A stretch of DNA of 43,201 nt from NCBI GenBank assembly GCA_002238725.1, contig MPMX01000037.1, positions 1 to 43,201 of the forward strand. Reading direction: 5' to 3'. Made by a program: the position numbers and the translations under genes. Origin of the DNA: Rhodospirillaceae bacterium bin65. Its GTDB lineage: Bacteria > Pseudomonadota > Alphaproteobacteria > Bin65. The number at the start of each line of letters is the position of its first letter. The stretch's first letter is position 1. The notes under the pieces were generated by a model, which was not told the DNA's origin, did no database searches, and saw only the letters and a program-made list of their open reading frames with translations. Positions 23,940-37,230 of the stretch are shown here, in pieces.

Positions 23940-24674
23940 CTAGTGAAGGTGGAGCGCGTCGTTGATGTACAGGCAGGTCAGAATTGTGAAGACGTAGGCC
24001 TGCAGGAAGGCGATCAGGATTTCCAGCCCGGTCAGCGCAACGATAAAGAGCAGGGGCACAACACCCGCGGCGCCCAGCGCGACCACGAAACCGGCAAAAA
24101 CCTTAAGCAGCGTGTGTCCGGCCAACATATTGGCGAAGAGTCGCACAGAAAGGCTGACCGGACGGGAGAGATAGGAGATGACCTCGATCGGGATCAGCAA
24201 CGGCCACATCAGTTTCGGCGCCCCCGGCGGCACGAAAAAGCTGAAGAAACGGATGCCGTGCTTGAAGACCGCCAGCAGCGTGACGAAGAGGAACACCACC
24301 AGCGCCATGGCGAAGGTCACGACGATGTGGCTGGTGAAGGTAAACGCGCTGGGGATCATGCCCAGCAGGTTGCCGAACAGGATGAACATGAACAGGGTGA
24401 AAATCCACGGGAAGTACCGGCGGCCTTCGTTGCCCACCGTCTCCTTCAGCAGCCCGGCGACAAATTCGTAGCTCAACTCCGCCATCGACTGCCACCGGCC
24501 CGGCACCAGCCGGCCGCGGCTCATGCCGACGACGAGGAACAGGCTGACCGACAGCACTGTAATCAGCATCGCCAGCGAGGAATTGGTAAACGACAGGTCG
24601 GCGCCGCCGATGTCGATGCTGACCAGCGGCTTGATCGTGAATTGATCGAGCGGACCGTGTTTTTCGCCAGCCAC
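23940..24674 (-). CDS. atpB: F-type ATP synthase F0 subunit a
   Basis: Integral stator subunit of 244 residues. The essential arginine is in RLFANMLAGH (about 178), followed by a polytopic C-terminus ending in LQAYVFTILTCLYINDALH. It forms the proton half-channels against the c-ring. It starts 3 bp after atpI. Confidence 0.96.
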   Translation of the reverse strand: MAGEKHGPLDQFTIKPLVSIDIGGADLSFTNSSLAMLITVLSVSLFLVVGMSRGRLVPGRWQSMAELSYEFVAGLLKETVGNEGRRYFPWIFTLFMFILFGNLLGMIPSAFTFTSHIVVTFAMALVVFLFVTLLAVFKHGIRFFSFFVPPGAPKLMWPLLIPIEVISYLSRPVSLSVRLFANMLAGHTLLKVFAGFVVALGAAGVVPLLFIVALTGLEILIAFLQAYVFTILTCLYINDALHLH

Positions 24675-24677
24675 CGG

Positions 24678-25070
24678 TCATTCCCCTTCGCGTTCGTCCC
24701 GTTCCGGCGCGTCGGCGTCTTGCCCGCGCTCCGGATCGGCATAGCCCACGGCGTGGCCAAAACCGCTCATCGTCCGGTAGACGTTCACGATCCCGGCGGC
24801 CGCGCCGAGGAAGAAAAAGACAATCATCAGCCAGGGCTTCGTCCCCAGCCACCAATCGAGCCCGAGCCCGATGGCGACCCCGACGACGAGGCCGGCCACC
24901 AGTTCGGTGCCGATGCGCAACGCCAGGCCGATCCCCTTGCCCCGGTCGGTCCGGTCCTCGGCGTCCCGCGTGCCGCCGCGGCCCGCCCGATCGCTTTCGC
25001 GCCTTTGCCGCGCTTTGCGCAGCCGGGCATCGAGCTGATCGAGAGACGGAGGACGGTCCTGTTGCGCCAT
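24678..25070 (-). CDS. atpI: AtpI/AtpZ-type ATP synthase accessory protein
   Basis: Small membrane protein of 130 residues with a charged N-terminus and two hydrophobic segments (about 50-72, 79-100; GTELVAGLVVGVAIGLGLDWW). AtpI helps assemble the c-ring and AtpI/AtpZ may carry Mg or Ca. The start is ATG 25070 after GGAGG eight bases upstream; the longer frame to 25184 has no ribosome-binding site. First gene of the F0 operon. Confidence 0.9.
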   Translation of the reverse strand: MAQQDRPPSLDQLDARLRKARQRRESDRAGRGGTRDAEDRTDRGKGIGLALRIGTELVAGLVVGVAIGLGLDWWLGTKPWLMIVFFFLGAAAGIVNVYRTMSGFGHAVGYADPERGQDADAPERDEREGE

Positions 25071-25164
25071 GGCGCCGCCTCCACGCGGCACGGCCCGCCA
25101 AGGCGGGTCTGCCCTCCGACGGAACCGTGGGACAGCCGGAAGAAAACCGGCCGGAAACGCCGGC

Positions 25165-25194
25165 AAACTAGGGGGAGACGGCAAAAGCTGTCAA
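25165..25194 (-). promoter_or_regulatory. likely sigma-70 promoter of the F0 ATPase operon
   Basis: On the minus strand TTGACA (25194-25189) and TAGTTT (25170-25165) are 18 bp apart. The site lies about 95 bp before the atpI ATG and beyond the smc stop, so it would drive atpI-B-E-b'-b without smc. The -35 is a perfect consensus and the -10 is moderate. Confidence 0.6.
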
Positions 25195-25276
25195 TCGGCG
25201 CGGCGGCGGTAAATCGGCAGCCCGATACCGGTTAACCTGCTGATTTTCGGCAATAAACCGGGCGATGCGACATTAT

Positions 25277-28753
<3,477 letters not shown>

Positions 28754-28785
28754 TCCACGCCTTCCCCGCCGCCGGTGCAGGCAGC

Positions 28786-29448
28786 CTAATTCTTGCCGGC
28801 CGCCGCCAGCGCCTCCTTGATCGCGCTGTCGAAGGCTTCGAACGGCCGGGCGCCGTCGATCCTCTGGCCGCCACCGCTTTCGACCTGCTTCTTCGTGCCG
28901 ATCAGGAAGGTCGGTACGCTGTTGATCTTGTATTTGGCCGCCGCCTCATCGAGGCTCTTCTTGATGCCCTTGACGATCTCTTCGCTGTCCAGGCAGGCCT
29001 TGAAATCGGCGTCGCTCAGGCCGCCGAGGCGGGCATAGCGGCTCAGCGCCTTGTAGAACTTGTCCCGGCCCAGGAACGCCCATTGCGCCTGGTTGTTGAA
29101 CAGGATATCGACCATCCCCTTGGCCCGGGCCGGGCCAAGGCAGCGGGCGGTCATTATGCCGAGATAGCCCTGGCCGTTGTGCGGGAAATCGCGCAGCACG
29201 AAGCGGACCTTGCCGGTATCGACATAGGTCTTCTTGATCCGCGGCCAGGCGCCGACATGGAACTCGCGGCAATGCGGACAGGACAGCGATTCGAAGCCGT
29301 AGATGACGATCGGCGCGTTCGCCTTGCCATAGGAGATTTCCGCGAGAGCGTCTTTGACCGAAGCGATTTCCGCGCGCGCCGGCGCGGTGACCGCCATCGC
29401 GGCGGCCAGCAAAATCGGGACGATAGTCAACAAGGGGTTGCGGTTCAT
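28786..29448 (-). CDS. periplasmic DsbA-like thiol:disulfide oxidoreductase
   Basis: Exported thioredoxin-fold protein of 220 residues. Signal peptide MNRNPLLTIVPILLAAAMAV with a likely cut after ARA (about 26). The active site is C57-P-H-C60 (SLSCPHCREFH), and the cis-proline loop is NSVPTFLIG (about 177). The domain between is the helical insertion of DsbA/DsbG-type proteins. It may oxidise or isomerise periplasmic disulfides. Lies between the DciA-like gene and smc. Confidence 0.92.
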   Translation of the reverse strand: MNRNPLLTIVPILLAAAMAVTAPARAEIASVKDALAEISYGKANAPIVIYGFESLSCPHCREFHVGAWPRIKKTYVDTGKVRFVLRDFPHNGQGYLGIMTARCLGPARAKGMVDILFNNQAQWAFLGRDKFYKALSRYARLGGLSDADFKACLDSEEIVKGIKKSLDEAAAKYKINSVPTFLIGTKKQVESGGGQRIDGARPFEAFDSAIKEALAAAGKN

Positions 29449-29618
29449 CTACACCTCGACACTATATCTGGATAATGCGCGAATTTCCATCGGACGACAA
29501 CAGGCTATTGGCGCCTGTGCAAAACTTCACAATCGCACTGCCGCCACCCGGGACACGATGCTGTCACTGGAGCGGGAATGCGCCGGTATTGTGGCACGGT
29601 CGCACACGGCACCGAAGC

Positions 29619-30170
29619 TCAGCCGCGATCACGCCGCACGGCGACCGCCTCGCCGAGACGCCGCAGGGCGTCGCGCAGGCCGTCGTCCTCGACGCCGGCG
29701 GTTTGCCGCGCCACGGATTCTTTCTCCTCAGGGGCGGCATCGCGCGGCGCGGGCGGCGCCCTGTCGTCCGCGCGGCTGACCGGCGCGTGCAGGATATTCA
29801 GCCTGGCGACCGCCCGATAGCCGAAATAGCCGTTCACCTTTTCAATAATCTGCGGCGCGAGATGGGCGATTTCCGGCGCCAGCGCCGGGCTGCCGACCCT
29901 GAGATGCAGGACGCCGGCATCCCGCCCGCCTTCCGGCAGCGCGCGGCCCGGCGCCAGCTTTTCCGGCGCCGTCGCTTCGGCGAGAAAGGGGCCGACGATC
30001 TTGTGCCAGTCCACCAGGACCCCGGCCACCGCCAGCCCGCGCTTGCGCAGGGCCGGGCGGGCGGCGGCGGCGGCGGCCGGCGCAATATGGCGCATACCGG
30101 CGCCGCGGCGTCTGGCCGGCTTCTGCGCGCCGGCGGCGGATGAATTGAAGGACGCGGGGCGTTTCGCCAT
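29619..30170 (-). CDS. DUF721/DciA-like protein
   Basis: A 183-residue protein whose middle (VLVDWHKIVGPFLAEAT, LHLRVGSPALAPEIAH, and QIIEKVNGYFGYRAVARL) fits the DUF721 fold. Characterised members (DciA) load the replicative helicase DnaB in bacteria that lack DnaC. The C-terminus (about 140-183) is polar and probably disordered. It is divergent from mutY (102 bp apart) and 170 bp upstream of the dsbA-like gene. Confidence 0.82.
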   Translation of the reverse strand: MAKRPASFNSSAAGAQKPARRRGAGMRHIAPAAAAAARPALRKRGLAVAGVLVDWHKIVGPFLAEATAPEKLAPGRALPEGGRDAGVLHLRVGSPALAPEIAHLAPQIIEKVNGYFGYRAVARLNILHAPVSRADDRAPPAPRDAAPEEKESVARQTAGVEDDGLRDALRRLGEAVAVRRDRG

Positions 30171-30272
30171 TATCCGGGGAATTCGGGGGCTGAAACTGGC
30201 CTTTGCCAGCGGACGGCGATAGCGTAACCGACCGCCGGGCCCTTCGCCAGCGTCTGCTGCACAAATTCTCCG

Positions 30273-31397
30273 ATGCCTGCTTCAAGCGACACCGACGCCC
30301 TGCTTTCCGCTGCCGAGGCGCGATTGGCCGAGGCCTTCGGCGGACCGGAAACAGCCTCGCACGTTCTGCTGGAGTGGTATGGCCGGCATGCCCGCGAACT
30401 GCCCTGGCGCATCCCGCCGGGCAATGGCGAACGGCCGGACCCCTACAGGGTGTGGCTCAGCGAAATCATGCTGCAGCAGACAACGGTTGCGGTCGTGAAG
30501 GACTATTTCGCGCGTTTCCTGGGGCGGTGGCCAACCGTGCGCGACCTGGCCGCCGCCCCTCAGGCGGATGTCCTGCACGCCTGGCAGGGCCTGGGCTATT
30601 ACGCCCGGGCGCGCAACCTGCACCGCTGCGCCCGGGCCGTGGTGCAGGATCATGGCGGCGCCTTTCCCGATACCGAGGACGGGCTGCGCGCCCTGCCCGG
30701 CATCGGCGCCTATACCGCCGCGGCGGTCGCCGCCATCGCCTTCGGCCGGACGGCGACGGTCGTGGACGGCAATGTCGAGCGGGTGATGGCCCGGATGCAC
30801 GCCGTCGAGACGCCCTTGCCGGCGGCCAAACCTGTGCTGAAACGGCTGGCGGCGCTGACCACGCCAGGCGACCGGGCGGGCGATTATGCCCAGGCGGTCA
30901 TGGATCTGGGGGCGACGGTCTGCACGGCGCGGTCGCCGCAATGCCTGCTGTGCCCGTGGTCGGCCGGCTGCGCCGCGCACCGCCGGGGCATCGCCGCCGG
31001 GCTGCCGCGCCGCGCGCCGAAGAAGGCGAAACCGGTGCGCCGCGGCATCGTGTGGTGGATCGAGCGGCCGGACGGCCGGGTCCTGCTGCAACGCCGGCCC
31101 GAATCCGGCCTGCTCGGCGGCATGATGGAATTCCCCGGCACCGACTGGACCGAGGCCGAGCCGCAGGGCGGGCCGCCGGTCGCCGTCACCGCCGAGCGCG
31201 AGGCCGGCACGGTCGGCCATGTCTTCACCCATTTCCGGCTCGAACTCGCCGTGCGCACCGCGAAGACGGGAGACAGCGCGGAGGAATTGGGCGACGGCGC
31301 GGCCTGGGAAGACCCGGCCCGGCTCGACCGGCAGGCCCTGCCAACGGTGATGAAGAAGGTGGCGCGGGCAGCCTTGAGTCACGATAATCGGCAGTGA
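30273..31397 (+). CDS. mutY: A/G-specific adenine DNA glycosylase
   Basis: Base-excision repair enzyme of 374 residues that removes A mispaired with 8-oxoG. The catalytic Glu64 is in SEIMLQQTTV, the helix-hairpin-helix is LPGIGAYTAAAV (about 140) and the catalytic Asp165 is in VVDGNVERV. The [4Fe-4S] loop is C217-x6-C224-x2-C227-x5-C233. The C-terminal Nudix-like 8-oxoG-sensing domain starts near 255 (GRVLLQRRPESGLLGGMMEFPG). Confidence 0.96.
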   Translation: MPASSDTDALLSAAEARLAEAFGGPETASHVLLEWYGRHARELPWRIPPGNGERPDPYRVWLSEIMLQQTTVAVVKDYFARFLGRWPTVRDLAAAPQADVLHAWQGLGYYARARNLHRCARAVVQDHGGAFPDTEDGLRALPGIGAYTAAAVAAIAFGRTATVVDGNVERVMARMHAVETPLPAAKPVLKRLAALTTPGDRAGDYAQAVMDLGATVCTARSPQCLLCPWSAGCAAHRRGIAAGLPRRAPKKAKPVRRGIVWWIERPDGRVLLQRRPESGLLGGMMEFPGTDWTEAEPQGGPPVAVTAEREAGTVGHVFTHFRLELAVRTAKTGDSAEELGDGAAWEDPARLDRQALPTVMKKVARAALSHDNRQ

Positions 31398-31534
31398 ATC
31401 GGTTTGAAATTCGAACGAGGATCGCTGCTATCGTCGCTGCTTTCCGCGTCGCCAGCCCTACGGAATCACATACTGTCAGGCGCGCATCCCTTCCGCTTGA
31501 CGAACAGGCGTATCTCGGCTCCACCCGTTCGGTG

Positions 31535-32125
31535 TCAAATCCGAGTGTATCCCTTCCTGATTTTTTCCAATTCTCGTTTGAGTCGATGGAGCTTCTTCTT
31601 AGTCGCTTTCTTTATCTCGTCTTGAAGAAATATCTCCGTCATACGACGTACAAAGCTGGCGCACACCTTTTGAGTCGCGACCATAACCTTGTAGAGAGCA
31701 TCGATGGGTTTTTGCGCTTCTTCAAAGCGCTTGCGGCGCATATCGCTTTCTTTGTTTGCCTCATCAAGCATCTTTATGTAATTCGAAGAACCATGCTTTT
31801 TTATCCATTCTTTTTTGAACCCAATGCGATCAAATTTATCCGGCCCTAAATACTCTCTGTAAGCTTTTGATATTTTGAATGCTTCATTTTCTTTCCGGTA
31901 TTCGCTTTGGCGCTTGAAGCATTTGATGCCCCATGACGATTTTCGAACAGCTACTTTGGCACGCTTTTTCGCTCTGTTGTGGATCGCGATAGAATCATTC
32001 ACTGCTCGAATCTCTCGTTCGACAGCTTCGATGTCAGCATTCTCGTCGGATAACGCAACGTTCGAGAAGAAAATGGCGGCGGCTGCGACGGTTGCAAGCG
32101 CGAAAGGATTGCTTAGAAATCGCAT
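31535..32125 (-). CDS. orphan exported coiled-coil protein in low-GC DNA
   Basis: A 196-residue protein with a signal peptide (MRFLSNPFALATVAAAAIFF, cleavage near residue 26) and a strongly basic, Lys/Glu-rich mature part. Likely helical and coiled-coil stretches are seen at about 30-60 and 165-195, and there are two cysteines (GIKCFKR and KVCASFV). The DNA is plainly richer in A/T than every neighbour, with codons such as AAA, TTT and ATA that are rare elsewhere here. No family is recognised and the ribosome-binding site is weak. The composition suggests recent acquisition. Confidence 0.7.
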   Translation of the reverse strand: MRFLSNPFALATVAAAAIFFSNVALSDENADIEAVEREIRAVNDSIAIHNRAKKRAKVAVRKSSWGIKCFKRQSEYRKENEAFKISKAYREYLGPDKFDRIGFKKEWIKKHGSSNYIKMLDEANKESDMRRKRFEEAQKPIDALYKVMVATQKVCASFVRRMTEIFLQDEIKKATKKKLHRLKRELEKIRKGYTRI

Positions 32126-32405
32126 TGATCGATGTCCCGCTCGATTCCTGGCCCCCGTTGGCGCCGAGCCGTCGCAACGTTCACGGAAAGATTCGAGGAG
32201 TCCAGCTTATTCGCCAAGCATTGGGAACGATCCCGCGCTACTGTCAGGCACTTATATTCGACGTGCGGTCCGACCGGGAGCCCCTCCGGAAAGTTGCTGG
32301 AACTGCGTGACTCCCAGTGGACGACGCGTCAAGGGATTTCGGATGTTGACAAACAATAGTCGCCGCGCTTGACAACGGCGCGAAGCAGCGGGAGCACATC
32401 GGGCC

Positions 32406-33131
32406 ATGCGGGGCAGGAAACGGGGCAACATCGTCGTGCTGACCGGGGCCGGCATCTCCAAGGAATCGGGGCTCGACACCTTCCGCGACGCCGACGGGCT
32501 GTGGTCGCGGGTCAACCTGGAAGACGTCGCGACGCCGGAGGGTTTCGCCCGCGACCCGAAGATGGTGCACGAGTTCTACAACCACCGCCGGCGCGAATTG
32601 CAGTCCGGCAACGTGCGGGCCAACGCGGCACACCGTGCGCTCGGCCGGCTGGAGGCCGAATGGCCGGACAACGTGCTGGTCGTCACCCAGAATATCGACG
32701 CCCTGCACGAGGGCGGCGGCTCGAAGAACCTGATCCACATGCACGGCGAGATGCTGAAGGCGCGCTGCGCCCTGTGCGGCGACGTGCGGGCCTGGACCGG
32801 CGACATGGACGTCGAGACTGTCTGCCCGGCCTGTGACGCCGCCGGCGGCATGCGCCCCCATGTCGTGTGGTTCGGCGAGATGCCGTTCGAGATGGAGCGG
32901 ATCTCCCGCGCCCTGTCCCAGTGCAGCCTGTTCGTCTCGATCGGCACCTCCGGCAACGTCTATCCGGCGGCCGGCTTCGTGCAGGAGGCGATCTTTTCAG
33001 CCCGCGCCCATACGGTCGAGCTCAACATGGAGCCGAGCGAGGGCGCGACGATGTTCGCCGAGACGGTCTACGGCCCGGCGACCGAGGTCGTGCCGGACTA
33101 TGTCGCGCGCATCCTCGCCGAGGGCTTTTGA
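32406..33131 (+). CDS. cobB: SIR2-family NAD-dependent protein deacylase (CobB-like)
   Basis: Sirtuin of 241 residues. The NAD site has GAGIS (14-18), TQNID (94-98) and catalytic His113 in HMHGE. The zinc ribbon is C121-x2-C124...C140-x2-C143. Y58 and R61 in EFYNHRRR match the Tyr/Arg pair that lets class III sirtuins (SIRT5, CobB) remove succinyl and malonyl groups. It overlaps the next gene by four bases. Confidence 0.95.
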   Translation: MRGRKRGNIVVLTGAGISKESGLDTFRDADGLWSRVNLEDVATPEGFARDPKMVHEFYNHRRRELQSGNVRANAAHRALGRLEAEWPDNVLVVTQNIDALHEGGGSKNLIHMHGEMLKARCALCGDVRAWTGDMDVETVCPACDAAGGMRPHVVWFGEMPFEMERISRALSQCSLFVSIGTSGNVYPAAGFVQEAIFSARAHTVELNMEPSEGATMFAETVYGPATEVVPDYVARILAEGF

Positions 33132-33748
33132 GCGAAGAACTTGAGGTTCTCTGGGACGAGGTGCGCGGCTGCACCCTGTGCATCGCCGATCTGCCGCTCG
33201 GTCCGCGCCCGGTGTTGCGGCCGTCGGCGACGGCGCGGCTGCTGATCGTCGGCCAGGCGCCGGGCACGAAGGTCCATGAGAGCGGCATCCCGTGGAACGA
33301 CCCGAGCGGCGACCGGCTGCGCGACTGGCTGGGGATCGGCCGCGAGACCTTCTACGACAGGCGCCGCGTCGCCATCGTGCCGATGGGCTTCTGCTATCCG
33401 GGACGGCTGCCGCGTTCCGGGCGTGGACGTTCCGGGGGCGACGCCCCGCCCCGGCCGGAATGTGCGCCGCACTGGCACGCCGCCCTGCTGGCCCTGATGC
33501 CGGCGGTCGAACTCACCCTGCTGGTCGGGCAGTACGCCCAGGCGCATTATCTCGGCGGCCGGCGCGGCAAGACGCTGACCGAGACCGTCTTCCATTGGCG
33601 CGATTTCCTGCCCGACTACCTGCCGACCCCGCACCCGAGCTGGCGCACCCGCGGCTGGGTCGCCCGCAACCCCTGGTTCGAGGCCGAACTCCTGCCCGAA
33701 CTGCAGGCACGGGTGGCGGCGTTGGTGGAGGAGCCGGCGGCGGGGTGA
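33128..33748 (+). CDS. uracil-DNA glycosylase family protein
   Basis: A 206-residue member of the UDG superfamily (COG1573-like). The first motif is GQAPGTKVHESG (about 42), followed by DPSGDRLRDWLG, and the last motif is HPSWRTRGW. C15 and C18 (GCTLC) plus later cysteines in MGFCYPG and PECAPHW could hold the [4Fe-4S] cluster of family 4/5 enzymes. The start is TTG 33128, overlapping the sirtuin TGA stop as TTGA, with GAGGG just upstream. Activity on uracil is inferred. Such proteins can act on other lesions. Confidence 0.85.
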   Translation: MSEELEVLWDEVRGCTLCIADLPLGPRPVLRPSATARLLIVGQAPGTKVHESGIPWNDPSGDRLRDWLGIGRETFYDRRRVAIVPMGFCYPGRLPRSGRGRSGGDAPPRPECAPHWHAALLALMPAVELTLLVGQYAQAHYLGGRRGKTLTETVFHWRDFLPDYLPTPHPSWRTRGWVARNPWFEAELLPELQARVAALVEEPAAG

Positions 33749-33787
33749 AGCGCGGCGGCGTGGGGGCGAAGCGATCGGGCATCGTGC

Positions 33788-33832
33788 CGGACGGGCCGGA
33801 CGGGTCGGGCGGGCCGGGCGGGCCGGGCGGGC
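33788..33832 (+). repeat. 9-bp tandem repeat, five units
   Basis: Units CGGACGGGC, CGGACGGGT and three copies of CGGGCGGGC. Read on the minus strand it gives a GPP-like pattern, but that frame has no other protein feature. It starts 40 bp after the glycosylase stop. Slippage-prone and strain-variable repeats often look like this. Confidence 0.75.
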
Positions 33833-34037
33833 CGGGCGCCAAAATCAGACAGACCGTTCTTTATCATAACTTTTTTTCGATTCGGCGACCTGGGAAGCAC
33901 CTGAACCCCGCGGAATCGCTGGAAAACGCGATTCGGGAGCGCCGCAAATTCATTTTATTTAGGAAATATTTCTATATCTCGTACCAGGCAACGCGGCACT
34001 TTTGAAGCGTCCAGGAAATACAAACCCATTGCCGTCC

Positions 34038-34117
34038 CGGATCCCGATCCGGCGGCGAAGCGCCGCCTCTTCGCCCCGGTTGCTTCCCCGGACGGAGCGA
34101 AGCGAAGATCCGGGGGC
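34038..34117. repeat. REP-like element with GC-rich hairpin
   Basis: The outer parts TCCCGGATC and GATCCGGGGG are inverted around a perfect seven-base stem GGCGGCG/CGCCGCC with loop AAG (34051-34067). Two identical TCACGGGTAAGA copies follow at 34123 and 34136. The structure resembles the palindromic extragenic repeats of proteobacteria; copy number in the genome is unknown. Confidence 0.55.
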
Positions 34118-34160
34118 CAGAGTCACGGGTAAGAATCACGGGTAAGAGCCTTTCGGGTCG

Positions 34161-34182
34161 GCCCTTCGGCTCCGCTCAGGGC
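34161..34182. repeat. GCCCTTCG...CTCAGGGC hairpin repeat, copy 1
   Basis: GCCCT and AGGGC frame a 12-base loop. The same word pair, with a longer stem, recurs at 35750-35776 after argG, so this is a dispersed repeat rather than a one-off hairpin. Confidence 0.5.
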
Positions 34183-34511
34183 AGGCCCCTGGGCTCCGGA
34201 TCGGGGTCCGGGGCGGCACTGCTTTGAGTTATGGGGACAGGGCGGCCGGGCCTTCCGGACGTCCGGGGCGTCGGCCGGCCGCTGCGCGCACACTTCGGGC
34301 GTCGACAGGGCCGATATAGGGCGCGGAAGCCGCCGCGTCAAGGAATTAAATTGTAAAACAGGAAATAATTTTCATCGCCAGCGGCGGCGCCACGGGCGCG
34401 TGGACCTTGCGGCGCGGCGGATTTTTCCCCTTGCCCCGGCAGGCTTCCACCAGCACATCTGCGGGCACATCCTCAGCGGGACGCATTCCCCAGGCAGCCG
34501 GGACCGGAGCG

Positions 34512-35735
<1,224 letters not shown>

Positions 35736-35749
35736 GGCGGGCGCCGCGA

Positions 35750-35776
35750 CCCGCCCTTCGACCGGCTCAGGGCGGG
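35750..35776 (+). terminator. hairpin after argG (repeat copy 2)
   Basis: An eight-base stem CCCGCCCT/AGGGCGGG with an 11-base loop, followed by CTTTCG. The T-run is only three bases, so it is a weak intrinsic terminator at best. The core is the same repeat as at 34161. It sits 15 bp after the argG stop and 64 bp before the next gene. Confidence 0.5.
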
Positions 35777-35839
35777 CTTTCGATCCGCGCCGTGCCTGAG
35801 TCGGTGCACGGTCCGATCAGCCGAAAGGAGAGAAACGCC

Positions 35840-36226
35840 ATGCCATACAAAATCGTCGTCCCGGAGGGCTCCGCTCCTCCCCTGGCGCCATATTCTCCCG
35901 GCGTACGCGCCGGCAACACGGTGTACGTCTCGGGGATCGTCGCCCTCGACGCCGACGGCAACACGGTCGGCGTGGGCGATGTGAAGGCCCAGACCCGGCA
36001 TGTTCTGGAGGCGATCAAGGCGGTCGTCGAAGCGGCCGGGGGGTCTATGGAGGATATCGCCTTCAACCAGATCTTCCTCAGCGACCTGGGCGACTATGCC
36101 GGCATGAACGAAGTGTACCGCGCGTATTTTCCGACCGATCCGCCGGCCCGTTACTGCATTCGCGCCGATCTCGTGAAGCCCGAGTTCCTGGTCGAGATCG
36201 CGAGCACCGCACACATCGGGGATTGA
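35840..36226 (+). CDS. RutC-like RidA/YjgF family protein
   Basis: A 128-residue member of the YjgF/RidA family, preceded by AAAGGAG. It resembles RutC ([33 protein letters not shown] and [15 protein letters not shown]) more than housekeeping RidA. The arginine that binds the substrate carboxylate is probably in ARYCIRADL. RutC acts in uracil breakdown, hydrolysing aminoacrylate, but no other rut gene is in the window. The safe call is an enamine/imine deaminase-type protein. Confidence 0.88.
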   Translation: MPYKIVVPEGSAPPLAPYSPGVRAGNTVYVSGIVALDADGNTVGVGDVKAQTRHVLEAIKAVVEAAGGSMEDIAFNQIFLSDLGDYAGMNEVYRAYFPTDPPARYCIRADLVKPEFLVEIASTAHIGD

Positions 36227-36237
36227 CCCCCGGGCAA

Positions 36238-36270
36238 CGGGAAATTGGGCGCCGGGCGCGGCGTTTCCCG
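36238..36270. terminator. possible bidirectional terminator between the RutC-like gene and folD
   Basis: CGGGAAA (36238-36244) and TTTCCCG (36264-36270) can pair around a GC-rich 19-base loop. It lies between two convergent genes, where one hairpin can serve both. There is no T-run, so support is modest. Confidence 0.35.
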
Positions 36271-36272
36271 GG

Positions 36273-37175
36273 CTAACCCGCCGGTTCTTCGATCCCCGCC
36301 TGCTGGCAGGCGGCCGTCACCGTGTTGGCGAGCAGGCAGGCGATGGTCATGGGGCCGACGCCGCCGGGAACCGGGGTGATCGCGCCGGCGACCTTCGCCG
36401 CCGACTCGAAATCGACGTCGCCGACCAGGCGCATCTTGCCCTCCGGCGCGCCGGGCCGGTCGTCCGGAATCCGGTTGATGCCGACGTCGATCACCGTGGC
36501 GCCGGGCGCGATCCAGTCGCCCGGCACCATGCGCGGCCGGCCGACGGCGGCGATGAGGATATCGGCGCGGCGGCATTCGCCCGCCAGGTCCTTCGTGCGC
36601 GAATGGGCGATGGTGACCGTGCAATGCTCGCCGAGCAGCAGCTGGGCCATCGGCTTGCCGACGATGTTGGAGCGGCCGAGCACCAGGGCGCGCAGGCCCT
36701 TGAGCTCGCCCAGCCGGTCCTTCAGCATCATCAGGCAGCCGCGCGGCGTACACGGCACCAGCGCCTGGCCGCCGGTCGCCAGCCGGCCGGCGTTGACGAC
36801 GTGGAAGCCGTCGACATCCTTGTCCGGGTCGATGGCGTCGAGCACGGCGGCCTCGGAAACATGGTCCGGCAAGGGTAGCTGCACCAGGATGCCGTGGACG
36901 GCCGGATCGTCGTTCAGTTGCCGCACGAGCGCTAGCAGCGTTTCCTGGTCCGTCTCCGCCGGCAGCTTGTGCTCGAAAGAGTTCAGCCCGGCCTCGACGG
37001 TCGCCTTGCCCTTGTTGCGGACATAGACCTGGCTCGCCGGATCCTCGCCGACCAGCACGACGGCGAGGCCGGGGGTCAGCCCGTGGCCGGCTTTCAGCGC
37101 GGCGACCTGCCGGGCGACGGTTTCGCGGAGACGGGCGGCAAAGGCCTTGCCGTCGATGACGTTCGATCGGTCCAT
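36273..37175 (-). CDS. folD: bifunctional methylene-THF dehydrogenase/methenyl-THF cyclohydrolase
   Basis: One-carbon enzyme of 300 residues. Catalytic Lys55 is in YVRNKGKA with Tyr51, the substrate loop is [10 protein letters not shown], the NADP region is GRSNIVGKP and the C-terminal signature is [10 protein letters not shown]. It follows yggT by 55 bp on the same strand. Confidence 0.96.
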   Translation of the reverse strand: MDRSNVIDGKAFAARLRETVARQVAALKAGHGLTPGLAVVLVGEDPASQVYVRNKGKATVEAGLNSFEHKLPAETDQETLLALVRQLNDDPAVHGILVQLPLPDHVSEAAVLDAIDPDKDVDGFHVVNAGRLATGGQALVPCTPRGCLMMLKDRLGELKGLRALVLGRSNIVGKPMAQLLLGEHCTVTIAHSRTKDLAGECRRADILIAAVGRPRMVPGDWIAPGATVIDVGINRIPDDRPGAPEGKMRLVGDVDFESAAKVAGAITPVPGGVGPMTIACLLANTVTAACQQAGIEEPAG

Positions 37176-37230
37176 GGTCGGGAAGTTCCGGCGAAAGGGC
37201 GTGTCGGGAAGGCGGGGCTGCCCGGCTGCG

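Larger units (their letters stand above)
33749..34511. other. 763-bp repeat-rich non-coding block upstream of argG
   Basis: No supportable gene. From left to right it holds a G/C-rich 9-bp tandem repeat (33788-33832), an AT-rich segment (about 33841-34025), a hairpin-bearing repeat (34038-34117), a two-unit 13-bp direct repeat (34123-34148), a GCCCT...AGGGC hairpin (34161-34182) and a second AT-rich stretch (34340-34378), the most likely promoter zone for argG. The alternating base composition and repeat content suggest accumulated insertions. Confidence 0.6.

Noticed and set aside
32346..32374. Two TTGACA words upstream of the sirtuin gene as promoters
   Set aside because: Neither has a reasonable -10 hexamer at 16-18 bp; they are 23 bp apart and may be coincidence.
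33513..33842. A collagen-like GPP-rich reading on the minus strand
   Set aside because: The pattern comes from a 9-bp tandem repeat and the frame overlaps the glycosylase gene without any other protein feature.
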